From assembly GCF_005222815.1 (NCBI RefSeq), contig NZ_STGB01000002.1:310001-374000 (forward strand): a stretch of DNA of 64,000 nt, read 5' to 3'. The DNA comes from Roseomonas sp. AR75. Its GTDB lineage: Bacteria; Pseudomonadota; Alphaproteobacteria; Acetobacterales; Acetobacteraceae. The position numbers and the translations under genes are program-made. The notes beneath the pieces were generated by a model. The model was not told the origin of the DNA. It worked only from the letters and a program-made list of their open reading frames with translations, and did not search any database. The stretch's first letter is position 1; each line of letters opens with the position of its first letter. Below, in pieces: positions 44,129 to 55,600 of the stretch.

Positions 44129-45199
44129 TTATTCCTCCTCAACCTCGGCGTCCACCGGCGGCGGCGCCCCGGCCTCGCAGGCGGCCCGGACGCGCAGCGC
44201 CTGGACTGTCTCAGCCACATCGTGGACACGCAGGATGGCGGCGCCCCGCTCCGCCGCGGCCAGCGCCACGGCGATGCTGCCGGCCAGGCGGCGATCCGCG
44301 GTGGCGACGCCTGACAGCTCCCCAATGAAGCGCTTGCGGCTGGCGCCGAACACCACCGGGCAGCCGATCCCGGCCAGGATCGGCAGGCGCTCGATCACCG
44401 CCAGATTCTCCGCCATGCGCTTGCCGAATCCGATGCCGGGGTCGACCGCGATGCGGGCCCGCGGGATGCCCTGTGCCTCGGCCCAGGCGACGCGCCCGGC
44501 CAGGAATTCCGCCACCTCCAGCGCCACGTCGTCGTAGCGGATGGCGTCCTGCATGGTGCGCGGGTCGGTGCCGAGCATGTGCATCAGGACCACCGCCGCC
44601 TCGCTCTCCGCCACCACCCGTGCGGCGTCGGGGTCGTGGCGCAGCGCGGTGACGTCATTGACGATCTCGGCCCCGGCCTCGATCGCCGCGCGCATCGTCG
44701 TGGCGTTGCGGCTGTCCACGCTGACCGTCGCGGCCTTCGCCAGTTCGCGCAGCACCGGCAGGATGCGCTGCTGTTCCTCCTCGGCGGTCACGGGCGCGGC
44801 GCCCGGGCGGGTGCTCTCGCCGCCGATGTCCAGCAGGTCCGCGCCGGCTTCCAGCATCGCATGGCCCGCGGCGACCGCCGCGCCGGGGTCGAAGTGGCGC
44901 CCGCCATCGGAGAAGCTGTCTGGCGTGACGTTCACCACGCCCATCACAAGCGGCCGGCCGGTGGGCAGGCCGGCAAAGGGCTGCGGCGCCTCGGTCAGCG
45001 CCATGACGCCGGCCTGCCACGCGGTGGGCACGTCGGCCAGCGCCAGCGGGCCGTCCGGCGCATCGGGCCCGTGCAGGCGGACCATGGTGAAGGCGGCCGG
45101 CCCGCCCGCGAGCGGCAGCGCGAGATCCGCCTCCCGCGCCAAGCCCGCCGCCCGGCCGTGCAGCAATGCCAGCGGCTCGACACGGATTGCCGACATCAT
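44129..45199 (-). CDS. folP: Dihydropteroate synthase with N-terminal extension
   Basis: A 356-residue protein. The DHPS TIM barrel starts near residue 83: [66 protein letters not shown] and [11 protein letters not shown] are all present. It condenses p-aminobenzoate with the pterin diphosphate for folate synthesis. The first about 80 residues ([30 protein letters not shown]...) have no counterpart in E. coli FolP. Tandem ATGs at 45199 and 45196; a palindromic repeat lies just upstream. Confidence 0.96.
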   Translation of the reverse strand: MMSAIRVEPLALLHGRAAGLAREADLALPLAGGPAAFTMVRLHGPDAPDGPLALADVPTAWQAGVMALTEAPQPFAGLPTGRPLVMGVVNVTPDSFSDGGRHFDPGAAVAAGHAMLEAGADLLDIGGESTRPGAAPVTAEEEQQRILPVLRELAKAATVSVDSRNATTMRAAIEAGAEIVNDVTALRHDPDAARVVAESEAAVVLMHMLGTDPRTMQDAIRYDDVALEVAEFLAGRVAWAEAQGIPRARIAVDPGIGFGKRMAENLAVIERLPILAGIGCPVVFGASRKRFIGELSGVATADRRLAGSIAVALAAAERGAAILRVHDVAETVQALRVRAACEAGAPPPVDAEVEEE

Positions 45200-45261
45200 C
45201 AACCCCGGAAAACGAAGCGGGCGGAGACGATGCCTCGCCTCCGCCCGTTGGGAAAGGTGGG

Positions 45262-45303
45262 AGACCCCCACCCCGGCCCTCCCCCGCTCCGCGGGAGAGG
45301 GAG
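45262..45303. repeat. Dispersed palindromic intergenic repeat, copy A
   Basis: The stretch agacccccaccccggccctc-cccgc-tcc-gcggg-agagggag lies between folP and ftsH. Its core CCCGC-TCC-GCGGG (45283-45295) is a perfect hairpin. The same order of blocks (ACCCCCACCCCG, CCCGC-loop-GCGGGAGAGGGAG) is found between ruvA and ruvC at 56248-56316. Confidence 0.8.
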
Positions 45304-45310
45304 TATCGAA

Positions 45311-47236
45311 TCAGGTCCCCGGCGCGGGCTGCTCGCTCCAGGGGCCCGCCGGGCGCGGTGGCGAGGAGCGGCCGGAACTCGGCACGCTGCCACGGGTGGG
45401 CGCGGGCTCGTCCGGGCGGTTGCGCACCACCGGCTCGCCGCGGATCACGGTGCGGATCTCGTCGCCGGACAGCGTCTCGTGCTCCAGCAGGCCCTTGGCC
45501 AGCAGGTGCAGCTCGTCGATGTTCTCCGACAGCGTCTTGGTCGCGCGGGCATAGGCGTCGTCGATGATCTTGCGGATCTCGGCGTCGATCTGCCGCGCGG
45601 TCTCCTCGGAGATGTTCTTCGACTGCGTCACCGAATGGCCCAGGAAGACCTCCTGGTCGTTCGAGCCATAGGCGATCATGCCGAGCTTCTCGGACATGCC
45701 CCATTCGGTGACCATCCGGCGCGCCTGGTCGGTCGCCATCTTGATGTCGCCGGAAGCGCCGTTCGAGACCTTGTCCGCGCCGAAGATCAGTTCCTCGGCG
45801 ACGCGGCCGCCCATCGCCATGGCAAGCTGCGCCTTCAGCTTGGACTTGTGCATGGAGTAGCGGTCGCCTTCCGGCAGCGACATCACCAGGCCCAGCGCGC
45901 GTCCCCGCGGGATGATGGTGGCCTTGTGCACCGGGTCGCATTCCGGCTCGTGCAGCGAGACGAGGGCGTGGCCAGCCTCGTGATAGGCGGTCATGCGCTT
46001 CTCGGCCTCGCTCATCACGAGGGAGCGGCGCTCAGTGCCCATCAGCACCTTGTCCTTGGAGGCCTCGAACTCGTGCATGCCGACGGTGCGGCGGCCGGTG
46101 CGCGCGGCCAGCAGCGCGGCCTCGTTCACCAGGTTCGCGAGATCGGCGCCGGAGAAGCCCGGCGTGCCGCGCGCGATCACCTTCGGATCCACGTCGGACG
46201 CCAGCGGGACCTTGCGCATGTGAACGCGGAGAATCTTCTCGCGGCCGTTCACGTCCGGGTTGGGCACCACGACCTGCCGGTCGAAGCGGCCGGGGCGCAG
46301 CAGCGCGGGGTCGAGCACGTCCGGCCGGTTGGTGGCCGCGATGATGATGACGCCCTCGTTGCTCTCGAAGCCGTCCATCTCGACGAGCATCTGGTTCAGC
46401 GTCTGCTCGCGCTCATCATTGCCGCCGCCGAGGCCGGCGCCGCGATGGCGACCCACCGCGTCGATCTCGTCGATGAAGATGATGCAGGGCGCGTTCTTCT
46501 TGCCCTGCTCGAACATGTCGCGCACGCGGCTGGCGCCGACGCCCACGAACATCTCGACGAAGTCGGAGCCCGAGATGGTGAAGAAGGGCACGTTCGCCTC
46601 GCCGGCGATGGAGCGCGCCAGCAGCGTCTTGCCGGTGCCGGGGGGGCCGACCAGCAGCACGCCCTTCGGGATCTTGCCGCCGAGGCGCTGGAACTTCTGC
46701 GGGTCGCGGAGGAAGTCCACGATCTCCTCGAGCTCGCCCTTCGCCTCGTCGATGCCGGCAACGTCCTCGAAGGTGACGCGGCCCTGCTTCTCGGTCAGCA
46801 GCTTGGCCTTGGACTTGCCGAAGCCCATGGCGCGGCCGCCGCCGCCCTGCATCTGGCGCATGAAGAACACCCAGACGCCGATCAGCAGCAGCATCGGGAA
46901 CCAGGAGAGCAGGTAGTGGAACAGCGGGTTGACGTCGCTGTCCTCGGGCCGCGCGACCACGCGCACGCCCTTCTCGGTCAGCTTGCTGACCAGCGTGGGG
47001 TCTTCCGGCGTGTAGGTCTGGAAGCTGCGGCCATCCGAAAGCTGGCCGGTGACGGTGCGGCCCTGGATCGTCACGTCGCGGACGTGACCGGCATTCACCT
47101 CGTTGAGGAAGTCGGAATAGGCAACCTGCTGGGAGGCCCGGCCTGGCCCCGAGGAGGGCTGGAACAGGTTGAACAGCGCCACGAGCAGCAGCGCCACGAT
47201 GACCCAGAGCGCCAGATTGCGACCGAAATTGTTCAC
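45311..47236 (-). CDS. ftsH: ATP-dependent zinc metalloprotease FtsH
   Basis: A 641-residue inner-membrane AAA+ protease. Two membrane segments (about 8-26 and 107-126) flank a periplasmic domain; Walker A GPPGTGKT is at 197-204, Walker [11 protein letters not shown] at 251-260, the arginine finger region [10 protein letters not shown] at 311-320, and the zinc site HEAGH at 419-423. It degrades misfolded membrane proteins and short-lived regulators such as RpoH. The start is taken as GTG at 47236 (family N-terminus [10 protein letters not shown]); an in-frame ATG at 47311 would add 25 unusual residues. Confidence 0.98.
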   Translation of the reverse strand: MNNFGRNLALWVIVALLLVALFNLFQPSSGPGRASQQVAYSDFLNEVNAGHVRDVTIQGRTVTGQLSDGRSFQTYTPEDPTLVSKLTEKGVRVVARPEDSDVNPLFHYLLSWFPMLLLIGVWVFFMRQMQGGGGRAMGFGKSKAKLLTEKQGRVTFEDVAGIDEAKGELEEIVDFLRDPQKFQRLGGKIPKGVLLVGPPGTGKTLLARSIAGEANVPFFTISGSDFVEMFVGVGASRVRDMFEQGKKNAPCIIFIDEIDAVGRHRGAGLGGGNDEREQTLNQMLVEMDGFESNEGVIIIAATNRPDVLDPALLRPGRFDRQVVVPNPDVNGREKILRVHMRKVPLASDVDPKVIARGTPGFSGADLANLVNEAALLAARTGRRTVGMHEFEASKDKVLMGTERRSLVMSEAEKRMTAYHEAGHALVSLHEPECDPVHKATIIPRGRALGLVMSLPEGDRYSMHKSKLKAQLAMAMGGRVAEELIFGADKVSNGASGDIKMATDQARRMVTEWGMSEKLGMIAYGSNDQEVFLGHSVTQSKNISEETARQIDAEIRKIIDDAYARATKTLSENIDELHLLAKGLLEHETLSGDEIRTVIRGEPVVRNRPDEPAPTRGSVPSSGRSSPPRPAGPWSEQPAPGT

Positions 47237-47366
47237 CTTGGGGTTCCCATGTCTCGCCACCCGGCAGGGCAGCGGCACCGTGTAGATAGGGAGGCTGCGG
47301 CGTTCTTCCATCCGCCGTCGGACAACGCGCCATCATGGCGCGCCCCGGGCATTGCCGCGGGGCGGC

Positions 47367-48632
47367 TCACGTCATCGCCCCGCCTGCAGGCGCGAAGCGG
47401 AAGGCGTAGCCGGCATGACATCCGCCCGCAGGATAGGACAGTGCGGGCACCTCCGCCAGCGTTCCCTTCAGATGAAGGGAAGGCAGAGTCGGCACAACCG
47501 AGGCGGGCATCCAGGCGGGACGCGGCAGGCGCCGCGCCGCCTCCCCCGCCGCGGCCATCACCGCACCCGCCGGCGGAGTGCCGACAAGGCGGAAGCGCCC
47601 GTCCCAGAGCGCGCCGGGCCGCGCCGGCACCGGTGGCCCCAGCGCCGCCTCCTCCCGCAGCAGCACGCCGTTCCGCCGCAGCACCGCACCGCCCGACGTC
47701 CCCTCCCCCTGCGCGATCAGGCGCCGCAGCGTGTCCTCCGCGGGCGGGTAGCGCCGCCCGCCGATGGTGCGGATCAGGGCGCCGAGGGCCGAACGCGCCA
47801 CCGCATCCTCGCCGAGCGCCGCAAGGTCGAGCCGTGCGAAGCCGGCCTCGTGCAGCAGGCAGGCGCCGGCCAGGCGGCCTGCCACGCCATCCGCCAGCGC
47901 CTGGCGGCGCTGGCCGAACCGGGCCGCGGTCTCGGCCAGGGCCGCGACCGCGGCGGCGCCAAGCTCGCCGCGCAGGCGGATGCGGGTGAAGCGCCGGTCG
48001 GCGTTGGAGGGGTCGCGCACGGGATCGACCCCGGTCGCGGCGCACACCGCCTCAAGCCGGTCCGGCGACACGCCGAGCAGCGGGCGCAGCACCAGGGCGG
48101 CCGCGGCCGCCCGCGCCGGGGCCATCGCGGATAGGCCTGCCGGCCCGCTCCCGGCCAGCGCGCGCATCAGCAGGGTCTCGGCCTGATCGGCGCGGTGATG
48201 ACCGAGCAGCAGCCACGGCGCGCCTGCCGCCCGGCAGGCCTCCAGCAGCGCGTTCAGCCTGGCCTCCCGCGCCCGTTCCTGCGTGCCGGGGCCGCCAGCA
48301 AGGCGCAGGGGCTCCACCCGGGCCTCGACGCCCTGGGCCGCGAGCATCGCCGCCACGCCGGCCGCCTCCGCCGCGCTCTCCGGCCGGAGCCCATGGTCGC
48401 AGACGAGGGCGAGCACGCGGCCGCCGCGTTCCCGCGCCCAGTCCCGTGCCAGCAGCGCAAGTGCCAGGCTGTGCGGCCCGCCGGAGACGCCGGCCAGAAG
48501 GCATGGTGCCGCGCCGAACGGACCCAGCGGCGCCATCAGCGCCGCGAAGTCGTCCCCGGAAAGCGGGCCAGACGAATCTGGGGGCAGCGGGCGCCCCGCC
48601 TGCCTAGCGGCAGGAAGCGCGGCGCCGGGCAC
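47367..48632 (-). CDS. tilS: tRNA(Ile)-lysidine synthetase with altered P-loop
   Basis: A 421-residue N-type ATP pyrophosphatase. The PP-loop reads GVSGGPHSLALALLA (50-55 SGGPHS), where the family motif is SGGxDS: the Asp is His here. The other motifs are normal: LALVCDHGLRPES, QERAREARLNALLEAC, LLGHHRADQAETLLMR and DPSNADRRFTRIRLR. TilS modifies C34 of tRNA-Ile(CAU) to lysidine and is essential. The ATG at 48632 overlaps the cpoB stop by 29 bp; an internal ATG (ALMAPLG) at about residue 33 is an alternative. Located between cpoB and ftsH as in relatives. Confidence 0.93.
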   Translation of the reverse strand: MPGAALPAARQAGRPLPPDSSGPLSGDDFAALMAPLGPFGAAPCLLAGVSGGPHSLALALLARDWARERGGRVLALVCDHGLRPESAAEAAGVAAMLAAQGVEARVEPLRLAGGPGTQERAREARLNALLEACRAAGAPWLLLGHHRADQAETLLMRALAGSGPAGLSAMAPARAAAAALVLRPLLGVSPDRLEAVCAATGVDPVRDPSNADRRFTRIRLRGELGAAAVAALAETAARFGQRRQALADGVAGRLAGACLLHEAGFARLDLAALGEDAVARSALGALIRTIGGRRYPPAEDTLRRLIAQGEGTSGGAVLRRNGVLLREEAALGPPVPARPGALWDGRFRLVGTPPAGAVMAAAGEAARRLPRPAWMPASVVPTLPSLHLKGTLAEVPALSYPAGGCHAGYAFRFAPAGGAMT

Positions 48633-49476
48633 TCGCCGCGCGTTCCGCCAGCGGGCCGGAGAGGTTGGGATTGCTGCTCCGCAACTCGTTCAGCAGCGTG
48701 CAGGCATCGCGGTTGTTGTTCAGCCCGATCAGCGCATTGGCGATGCCGATCGTCGCCTCCGGCGCGCGGGAGCCGCGGGGGTTGCGCCGTCGCGCATCGT
48801 CATAGGCGACGGCCGCCGCGGCGAAATCGCGCTTGCCCAGCATGGCGTCGCCCAGAAGGATCTGCGCATCCGCCAGGCGCGCGGTGTCGCGGCTGGCGAT
48901 CACCTCGCGCGCGGCTGCCTCGGCGGCGGCGTAGTTGCGCCGGCCGAGCGCCGCCTGGCCCTCCGCCAAGGCGCGCTGCGCGGTGCGGGCCGGTGCGGCA
49001 GCGGCGGCCGGACTGGCGCTGGCCGCCGCGGCCCCGCTCGCCGCCGCGGCCGGCGGGCGCTGGGCGGGCGCGGCGCCCTGGCGCTGGCCTTCCAGCTGCT
49101 GCAGGCGGAAGTCGATGTCGCCTTCCAGCTTCTGCACGCGCTCGCGAAGCTGGCGCTCGCGGAACTCGGCTTCCTCCGCGCGGCCGCGCACGCTGCGCAG
49201 TTCCTCCTCCAGGCGCTGCACGCGGTCGAGCAGGGCCGGCACAAGGTCGCCCTGGGCGCCGGCGGGGCGTTGCGGCGCCGGCGCGCCGAACAGCGAACTG
49301 CCCCCGGTCGAGGGCTGGGGCGGCGCAAGGCCGCCGCGGCGGAGGATCTCGACCTCCTGGCGCAGCTGCAGGATCTGGTTCTGCAGCGCGATCCCCTCCC
49401 GGCTGTCCACCTGGGCCGAAGCCAGCCTCGGCAGGGCGATCAGCAGGACGGCAAGGGCAAGGCCGGCACGACGCAT
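48604..49476 (-). CDS. cpoB: Cell division coordinator CpoB (YbgF), Tol-Pal associated
   Basis: A 290-residue periplasmic protein: signal peptide MRRAGLALAVLLIALPRLASAQ, an N-terminal coiled coil (about 25-55 and 90-130: QNQILQLRQEVEILRRG, RVQRLEEELRSVRG), an Ala/Pro linker, and C-terminal TPR helices (ALAEGQAALGRRNYAAAEAAAREV, DAQILLGDAMLGKRDFAAAAVAYDDARR). It links peptidoglycan synthesis to Tol-Pal constriction. Follows pal by 59 bp. Confidence 0.92.
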   Translation of the reverse strand: MRRAGLALAVLLIALPRLASAQVDSREGIALQNQILQLRQEVEILRRGGLAPPQPSTGGSSLFGAPAPQRPAGAQGDLVPALLDRVQRLEEELRSVRGRAEEAEFRERQLRERVQKLEGDIDFRLQQLEGQRQGAAPAQRPPAAAASGAAAASASPAAAAAPARTAQRALAEGQAALGRRNYAAAEAAAREVIASRDTARLADAQILLGDAMLGKRDFAAAAVAYDDARRRNPRGSRAPEATIGIANALIGLNNNRDACTLLNELRSSNPNLSGPLAERAASARRRASCR

Positions 49477-49535
49477 GGCGTTCTCCCCCGGATGCGAAGC
49501 GCCCGGGCCGGCGAGGGCAGGCCCGGGCCGCACCG

Positions 49536-50012
49536 TCAGCGAACGACGGTCACCGCGCGGCGGTTCTGCGCCCAGGCTTCCTCGTTGGAGCCGAGCGCCG
49601 CCGGGCGGTCCTTGCCGTAGGAGATGGTCGACAGGCGCGCCGGCGCCACGCCACCCGCCACCAGCACGTCGCGCGCGGCATTGGCGCGGCGCTGGCCGAG
49701 GGCGAGGTTGTACTCGCGCGTGCCGCGTTCGTCGGTGTGGCCCTCGATCGTGGCCTGGACCTGCGGATACTGGCCGAACCAGCTCGCCTGCCGCTCCAGC
49801 ACCGGGCGCTGGTCGGCGCGGATGTTGCTGCGGTCGAAGTCGAAGAAGACGCGGTCGCCGACATTGGCGACCAGGTCCTCCTGGCTGCCCGGGCGGGGGC
49901 CGCTGGTGGTGGCGGCGGAGCCTGCGCCGCTGGCCGCGGCGTTCTCATCGCCGCTCTGGCAGGCGCCGAGCAGCGCGATGGCGGCGAGTGCGCCGATCAG
50001 CTTCATGTTCAT
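49536..50012 (-). CDS. pal: Peptidoglycan-associated lipoprotein Pal
   Basis: A 158-residue outer-membrane lipoprotein: signal MNMKLIGALAAIALLGAC with lipobox LGAC, a Ser/Ala/Gly linker, and an OmpA-like peptidoglycan-binding domain (RVFFDFDRSNIRADQRPVLE, IEGHTDERGTREYNLALGQRRANAARDVL, SYGKDRPAALG). It anchors the outer membrane and interacts with TolB and TolA. Start ATG at 50012, preceded by AGGG. 138 bp separate it from tolB; I see nothing distinct there. Confidence 0.97.
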   Translation of the reverse strand: MNMKLIGALAAIALLGACQSGDENAAASGAGSAATTSGPRPGSQEDLVANVGDRVFFDFDRSNIRADQRPVLERQASWFGQYPQVQATIEGHTDERGTREYNLALGQRRANAARDVLVAGGVAPARLSTISYGKDRPAALGSNEEAWAQNRRAVTVVR

Positions 50013-50150
50013 CTGGTGATCACCCTTTCTGGTGTCGTGCCCGGCGGGCGTGGCCGGGCCGTTACCGATGCGGCCCTTGCAGGTCAACGATTCGCACGGC
50101 GCCCGATTCGCAGGCGCGCCATGCCGGCGGCGCAACCCGCGAGCCCGGCA

Positions 50151-51523
50151 TCAGGACAGCAACGGCGACCAGGCGGGGTCGGAGGCGTCCGAGGGCGTCA
50201 TCATCGGACGCTCGTTGAAGCCGGCGATGTCGATCTGCGCAAGCCGCGACGAATAGCCGGAACCCCGGGCATCGCGCGCCCGCGTCTCGCGGTAGAAGGC
50301 CAGCACGCGGCCATTCGGCGCGAATGTCGGGCCTTCCATGGACCATCCTTCCGAGAGGATCCGCTCGCCGCTGCCGTCCGGCCGCATGACGCCGATGGCG
50401 AACTGGCCGCCGCTCATGCGGGTGAAAGCGATGAGGTCGCCGCGCGGCGACCAGACCGGCGTGGCGTAGCGCCCGCTGCCGAAGCTGATGCGCCGCACGC
50501 CCGATCCGTCCGCGCCCATCACGTAGAGTTGCTGATCGCCGCCGCGGTCCGAGTTGAACACGATCTGCGTGCCGTCCGGCGAGTAGCAGGGCGAGACATC
50601 AAGCGAACCGCCGGAGGTGAGCTGGCGCTCCCGCCGGCTGGCGAGGTCCACCGAGAAGATGTTGGCGTCGCCGCCGCGCGAGGCGGAGAGGATCACGCTG
50701 CGGCCATCCGGCGCGAAGCGCGGGCTGAAGGTCATGCCGGAGAAGCTGCCCAGCACCTGCTGCTGCCCGGTGTCCAGGTTGAACAGGTAGACCCGCGGCT
50801 CGTTGCGGAAATAGCTCATGAAGGCGATCTGGCGCGCATTCGGATGGAAGCGCGGCGTCAGCGCCTGGAAGCTGCCATCGGTCAGGAAGCGGTGGTTCTC
50901 GCCGTCCTGGTCCATGATGGCCAGGCGCCGCGTGCGGCGGTCGCGCGGGCCGCTTTCGGCGATGTAGACGATCTGGGTGTCGAAATAGCCCTTCTCGCCC
51001 AGCATCCGCTCATAGATCACGTCGCTGATCAGGTGCGCGATGCGGCGCCACTGCGCGGTGGGCGCGGTGAAGGCGGTGCCCTGGATCTGCTGCTCGGCCA
51101 GCACGTCGAACAGGCGGAACTCCACGCGGATGCGGTCGCCCTGCGCGTCCACGCGGCCGGTGGTCAGGGCCTGGGTACCGATCACGCGCCAATCCTGCCA
51201 GCGCGGCGTGGCCGCCGCCGCTTCCGCCGACTGGATGAAGGCCTGGCGCTCCACCGGGCGGAACAGCCCGGAGTTGCGCAGGTTCGTCTGGATCACGTTG
51301 GCGATGTCGCGCCCGTAGCGCTGCGCATCGGGCGAGGCGCCGGCCATCGCCGGGATGGCGATCGGGATCGGATCGGTGCGCGCGCGGGTGATGTCGATCA
51401 CCGCGCCTTGCGCCATGGCCGCGCGCGGCATGAGCGGCCATGACAGCACGCCGGGCGCGACCATCGCGGCGCCGGCGCCGAACAGCGCGTGGCGCCGCGT
51501 GATGACGGAAGGAGCACGGAGGC

Positions 51524-51527
<4 letters not shown>
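50151..51527 (-). CDS. tolB: Tol-Pal system beta-propeller protein TolB
   Basis: A 458-residue periplasmic protein. An N-terminal domain ([15 protein letters not shown] ... [11 protein letters not shown]) is followed by a six-bladed propeller of WD40-like repeats ([66 protein letters not shown]). The signal sequence has a twin-arginine ([22 protein letters not shown]), suggesting Tat rather than Sec export. ATG overlaps the tolA stop (ATGA). Confidence 0.97.
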
Positions 51528-52627
<1,100 letters not shown>

Positions 52628-52637
52628 CGCGCCAGGC

Positions 52638-53132
52638 TCAGCGCCTCGGCGGCACTTGCTGGGCGGGCGCGGCGGGGCGCGCACCCGGCGCCTGCGGCTG
52701 TTCGGCCAGCAGGGCCACGCGCTGGAAGCCGGCGGCGCTGACGGTGCCCATCACCTCCATCACGCGGCCATAGGAGATGGCGCGATCGCCGCGGACGAAG
52801 ATGCGCCGCTCCGGCTGGCCGGCAGGCTGGTTGCGCAGGATCGCCTGAAGCTGCGGCACCAGGTTCTCGATCGGGACCTCGGTCTCCTGCAGGAAGATCC
52901 GGCCCTCCGCATCCACCGTGATGGTCAGCGGTTCCTGCTCCTGGTTGAGCGGGGTCGCGGTGGTGCGCGGCAGATCCACCGGGACGCCGACGGTCATCAG
53001 CGGCGCGGCCACCATGAAGATGATGAGCAGCACCAGCATCACGTCCACCATGGGCGTGACGTTGATCTCGCTCATCGGGCGGTAGCGTCGCCCGTTCCGG
53101 CCGCCATTGCCGCCCATCAGCCCGCCGGCCAT
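52638..53132 (-). CDS. tolR: Tol-Pal system protein TolR (ExbD family)
   Basis: A 164-residue protein with one membrane helix containing the conserved proton-path Asp ([19 protein letters not shown]) and a periplasmic domain ([23 protein letters not shown] ... [23 protein letters not shown]). With TolQ it forms the proton-driven motor. The C-terminal tail is proline-rich. Start ATG 53132, 4 bp after the tolQ stop region. Confidence 0.96.
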   Translation of the reverse strand: MAGGLMGGNGGRNGRRYRPMSEINVTPMVDVMLVLLIIFMVAAPLMTVGVPVDLPRTTATPLNQEQEPLTITVDAEGRIFLQETEVPIENLVPQLQAILRNQPAGQPERRIFVRGDRAISYGRVMEVMGTVSAAGFQRVALLAEQPQAPGARPAAPAQQVPPRR

Positions 53133-53136
53133 CGGC

Positions 53137-53898
53137 CTACTCCGCCACCGGCGCCGGCGCGCTGCGCGCGGGGCGCCCCGGCTCGGCCGCCGCTTCCGAC
53201 TGGCGCGTCAGGATCGCGGAGAATTCCGCCGCGAAGCCTTCCAGCCTTCCGGCGAAGCGGGCGAAGTCGCTGCTGAACTTGTTGTAGGCCATCGTCGCGG
53301 GAATCGCGGCGACCAGGCCGATCGCGGTGGCAAACAGCGCCTCCGCGATGCCGGGCGCCACCACGGCGAGCGAGGTGTTCTGCATGCCGGCAATGGCGCT
53401 GAAGCTGTTCATGATGCCCCAGACCGTACCGAACAGACCGATGAAGGGGGCGGCGGAGGCGATGGTGGCAAGGAACACCATCCAGCGCTCCAGCCGCTCC
53501 ATCTCCCGCGAGATGGCGACGGACATGGCGCGCTCCACGCGTTCCTTGGTGCCGAGCACGGCGAGTTCCGAGCCGAAGCCGCGGCCGGTCGAGCGCTTCC
53601 ATTCGCCCATCGCGGCGCCGAACACCGCGGCCATGGGGTGCGTCGGCTGCTCGCCTTCGCGCGTGTAGAGCTCCTCCAGGCTGCCGCCCGACCAGAAGCG
53701 GTCCTCGAACCCATTGGCGGCGCGACGGATGCGACGGAGCGTCGCGACCTTCTCGAAGATGATGGCCCAGACCCAGACCGAGGCGAGCAGCAGGGCGATC
53801 ATCACGCCCTTCACCACCCAGTCCGCCTGGAGGAAGAGCCCCCAGAGGGACAGGTCGTGCGCCGCCTGGCCGAGCGGGGTCTGACTCACATTGCCCAA
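53137..53898 (-). CDS. tolQ: Tol-Pal system protein TolQ (ExbB family)
   Basis: A 253-residue three-helix inner-membrane protein: [48 protein letters not shown] and [19 protein letters not shown]. It energises TolA with TolR. The start is a TTG at 53898 with GGAGG 8 bp upstream; a GTG at 53889 has no properly spaced ribosome-binding site. Confidence 0.96.
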   Translation of the reverse strand: MGNVSQTPLGQAAHDLSLWGLFLQADWVVKGVMIALLLASVWVWAIIFEKVATLRRIRRAANGFEDRFWSGGSLEELYTREGEQPTHPMAAVFGAAMGEWKRSTGRGFGSELAVLGTKERVERAMSVAISREMERLERWMVFLATIASAAPFIGLFGTVWGIMNSFSAIAGMQNTSLAVVAPGIAEALFATAIGLVAAIPATMAYNKFSSDFARFAGRLEGFAAEFSAILTRQSEAAAEPGRPARSAPAPVAE

Positions 53899-53947
53899 GG
53901 CCTGGGCCTCCTTTCCGTCGCGCGGGCCGTGCTTCGGAGCGGCCGCG

Positions 53948-54403
53948 TCAGTCGCCGCGCTCCGCCAGCTTCCCGCTCAAACTCGTCCGCCAGGGTTTGG
54001 GAATCCTGGCAGGCTTCAATCCATCCGCCGCGTCGGCCGGGCTCGCGAGGCTGCCCTGCACGCAGACCAGCCCGACCAGCAGCCGCGCCAACTCAACCCC
54101 GTCCCCCTCCCGGACGACCCGCTGATCCAGGTCGAGGGTGGCGGCGCGCAGCGCGCGAATCCGGGTCTCGACGATCAGCAGGTCGTCGAGCCGGGCCGGG
54201 CGCACATACGCCACTTCGATGCGCCGCACCACAAGCATCGCATTGTAACGCTCCATCATAAGCGCATGGGGCAAGTGCATGGCACGCAAGGATTCGGTCC
54301 GGGCGCGCTCAGCCCATCGGAGGTAGTTCGCGTGGTAGGCCACGCCCCCCGCATCGGTATCCTCGAAATACACCCGGACCGGAAAACGGTGGCTCTGGGT
54401 CAT
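53948..54403 (-). CDS. ybgC: Tol-Pal-associated acyl-CoA thioesterase YbgC
   Basis: About 151 residues, hot-dog fold: FPVRVYFEDTDAGGVAYHANYLRWAERARTE carries the catalytic Asp and the YHANYL motif; VVRRIEVAYVRPARLDDLL and AATLDLDQRVVREGDGVELARLLVGLVCVQ complete it. It hydrolyses short acyl-CoAs and is almost always first in the tol cluster. I prefer the ATG at 54403 (GAGG 8 bp upstream, family N-terminus); an ATG at 54463 would add 20 low-complexity residues. Confidence 0.93.
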   Translation of the reverse strand: MTQSHRFPVRVYFEDTDAGGVAYHANYLRWAERARTESLRAMHLPHALMMERYNAMLVVRRIEVAYVRPARLDDLLIVETRIRALRAATLDLDQRVVREGDGVELARLLVGLVCVQGSLASPADAADGLKPARIPKPWRTSLSGKLAERGD

Positions 54404-54496
54404 GTTTGTGGCCTCGGACGCTGGGCGCGGCTTCCGGCCGCCTGGCTTTCGCGCCTCAGACATGGCGCGCGCGGACCCTCAGTCCCGAGCCGCGCG

Positions 54497-54513
54497 GGGC
54501 CGCTTCGCGGCCC
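54497..54513. repeat. Perfect hairpin between ruvB and ybgC
   Basis: GGGCCGC-ttc-GCGGCCC, a 7-bp perfect stem with a TTC loop in the short gap between ruvB and ybgC. No T-run follows on the minus strand. It resembles the TTC-loop hairpins at 24.8 kb. Confidence 0.6.
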
Positions 54514-54535
54514 TGACCGATCCGGGGCTGTGCGA

Positions 54536-55600
54536 TCACCCCTCCCCCTCCCCCGGCGGCGCCTGGGCCAGCAGGTCGAGCTGCGCGCCGAGGCCAGCGG
54601 GCGGCATCAACCCCAGGTGGCGCCAGCCGGGCTCGCCGAGCATCCGGCCGCGCGGCGTTCGCAGGACCAGCCCCTCCTGTATCAGGAAGGGCTCGACCAC
54701 CTCCTCCAGCGTGTCGCGCGATTCCGCCAGCGCGGCGGCCAGCGTCTCCACCCCGACCGGCCCGCCATTGTGATGCTCCGCAATGCGGCGGAGGTAGCGG
54801 CGGTCCTGCGCGTCGAGGCCGAGCCGGTCCACTTCCAGCCGCGCGAGCGCAGCGTCCGCCATGGCGCGGTCCGCGGCGCGCCCGGCAGCCTGGGCGAAGT
54901 CCCGCACCCGCCGCAGCAGCCGTCCGGCCACGCGCGGCGTGCCGCGGGAGCGGCGGGCGATTTCCAGCGCGCCATCCTCGGCCAGGCCGAAGCCCAGCTT
55001 CTCGGCGCCGCGCCTTACGATCAGCAACAATTCGTCGACGTCGTAGAACTGCAAGCGCAGCGGGATGCCGAAGCGGTCGCGCAGCGGCTGGCTGAGCAAC
55101 CCTGCCCGCGTGGTGGCGCCGACCAGGGTGAAGGGCGGCAGGTCGATTCGCACGGTGCGCGCCGCCGGCCCCTCGCCGATGATCAGGTCGAGCCGGAAAT
55201 CCTCCATCGCGGGATAGAGCGTCTCCTCGATGGCGGGTTGCAGCCGGTGGATCTCGTCCACGAACAGCACGTCGCGCGGCTGCAGGTTGGTCAGGATCGC
55301 GGCCAGGTCGCCGGCGCGCTGCAGGATGGGGCCGGAGGTCGCGCGGAAGCCGACGCCCAGTTCGCGCGACACGATCTGCGCGAGCGTCGTCTTGCCGAGG
55401 CCCGGCGGACCGAACAGCAGCACATGATCCAGCGCCTCGCCCCGCTGCCGCGCGGCGCTGACAAAAACCTCGAGATTCTCGCGCAGCGCCTTCTGGCCGA
55501 TGAAGTCCTTCAGCGTCTGCGGCCGCAGGCTGCCTTCGGTCGCGTCCTCCTCGCTGCGCGCGCCGCTGGTCAGGCGTTCCTCGCTCCCAGGGGCACTCAT
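54536..55600 (-). CDS. ruvB: Holliday junction branch-migration helicase RuvB
   Basis: A 354-residue AAA+ motor: [22 protein letters not shown], Walker A GPPGLGKT (64-71), Walker [12 protein letters not shown], sensor/arginine finger region [18 protein letters not shown], and the C-terminal winged helix [28 protein letters not shown] overlaps the ruvA stop (ATGA at 55597-55600). Confidence 0.98.
   Translation of the reverse strand: MSAPGSEERLTSGARSEEDATEGSLRPQTLKDFIGQKALRENLEVFVSAARQRGEALDHVLLFGPPGLGKTTLAQIVSRELGVGFRATSGPILQRAGDLAAILTNLQPRDVLFVDEIHRLQPAIEETLYPAMEDFRLDLIIGEGPAARTVRIDLPPFTLVGATTRAGLLSQPLRDRFGIPLRLQFYDVDELLLIVRRGAEKLGFGLAEDGALEIARRSRGTPRVAGRLLRRVRDFAQAAGRAADRAMADAALARLEVDRLGLDAQDRRYLRRIAEHHNGGPVGVETLAAALAESRDTLEEVVEPFLIQEGLVLRTPRGRMLGEPGWRHLGLMPPAGLGAQLDLLAQAPPGEGEG

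Noticed and set aside
44579..47989. A 1136-codon plus-strand open frame over folP and ftsH
   Set aside because: Antisense of ftsH, folP and tilS, which carry complete catalytic motifs; the translation has no recognisable domain.
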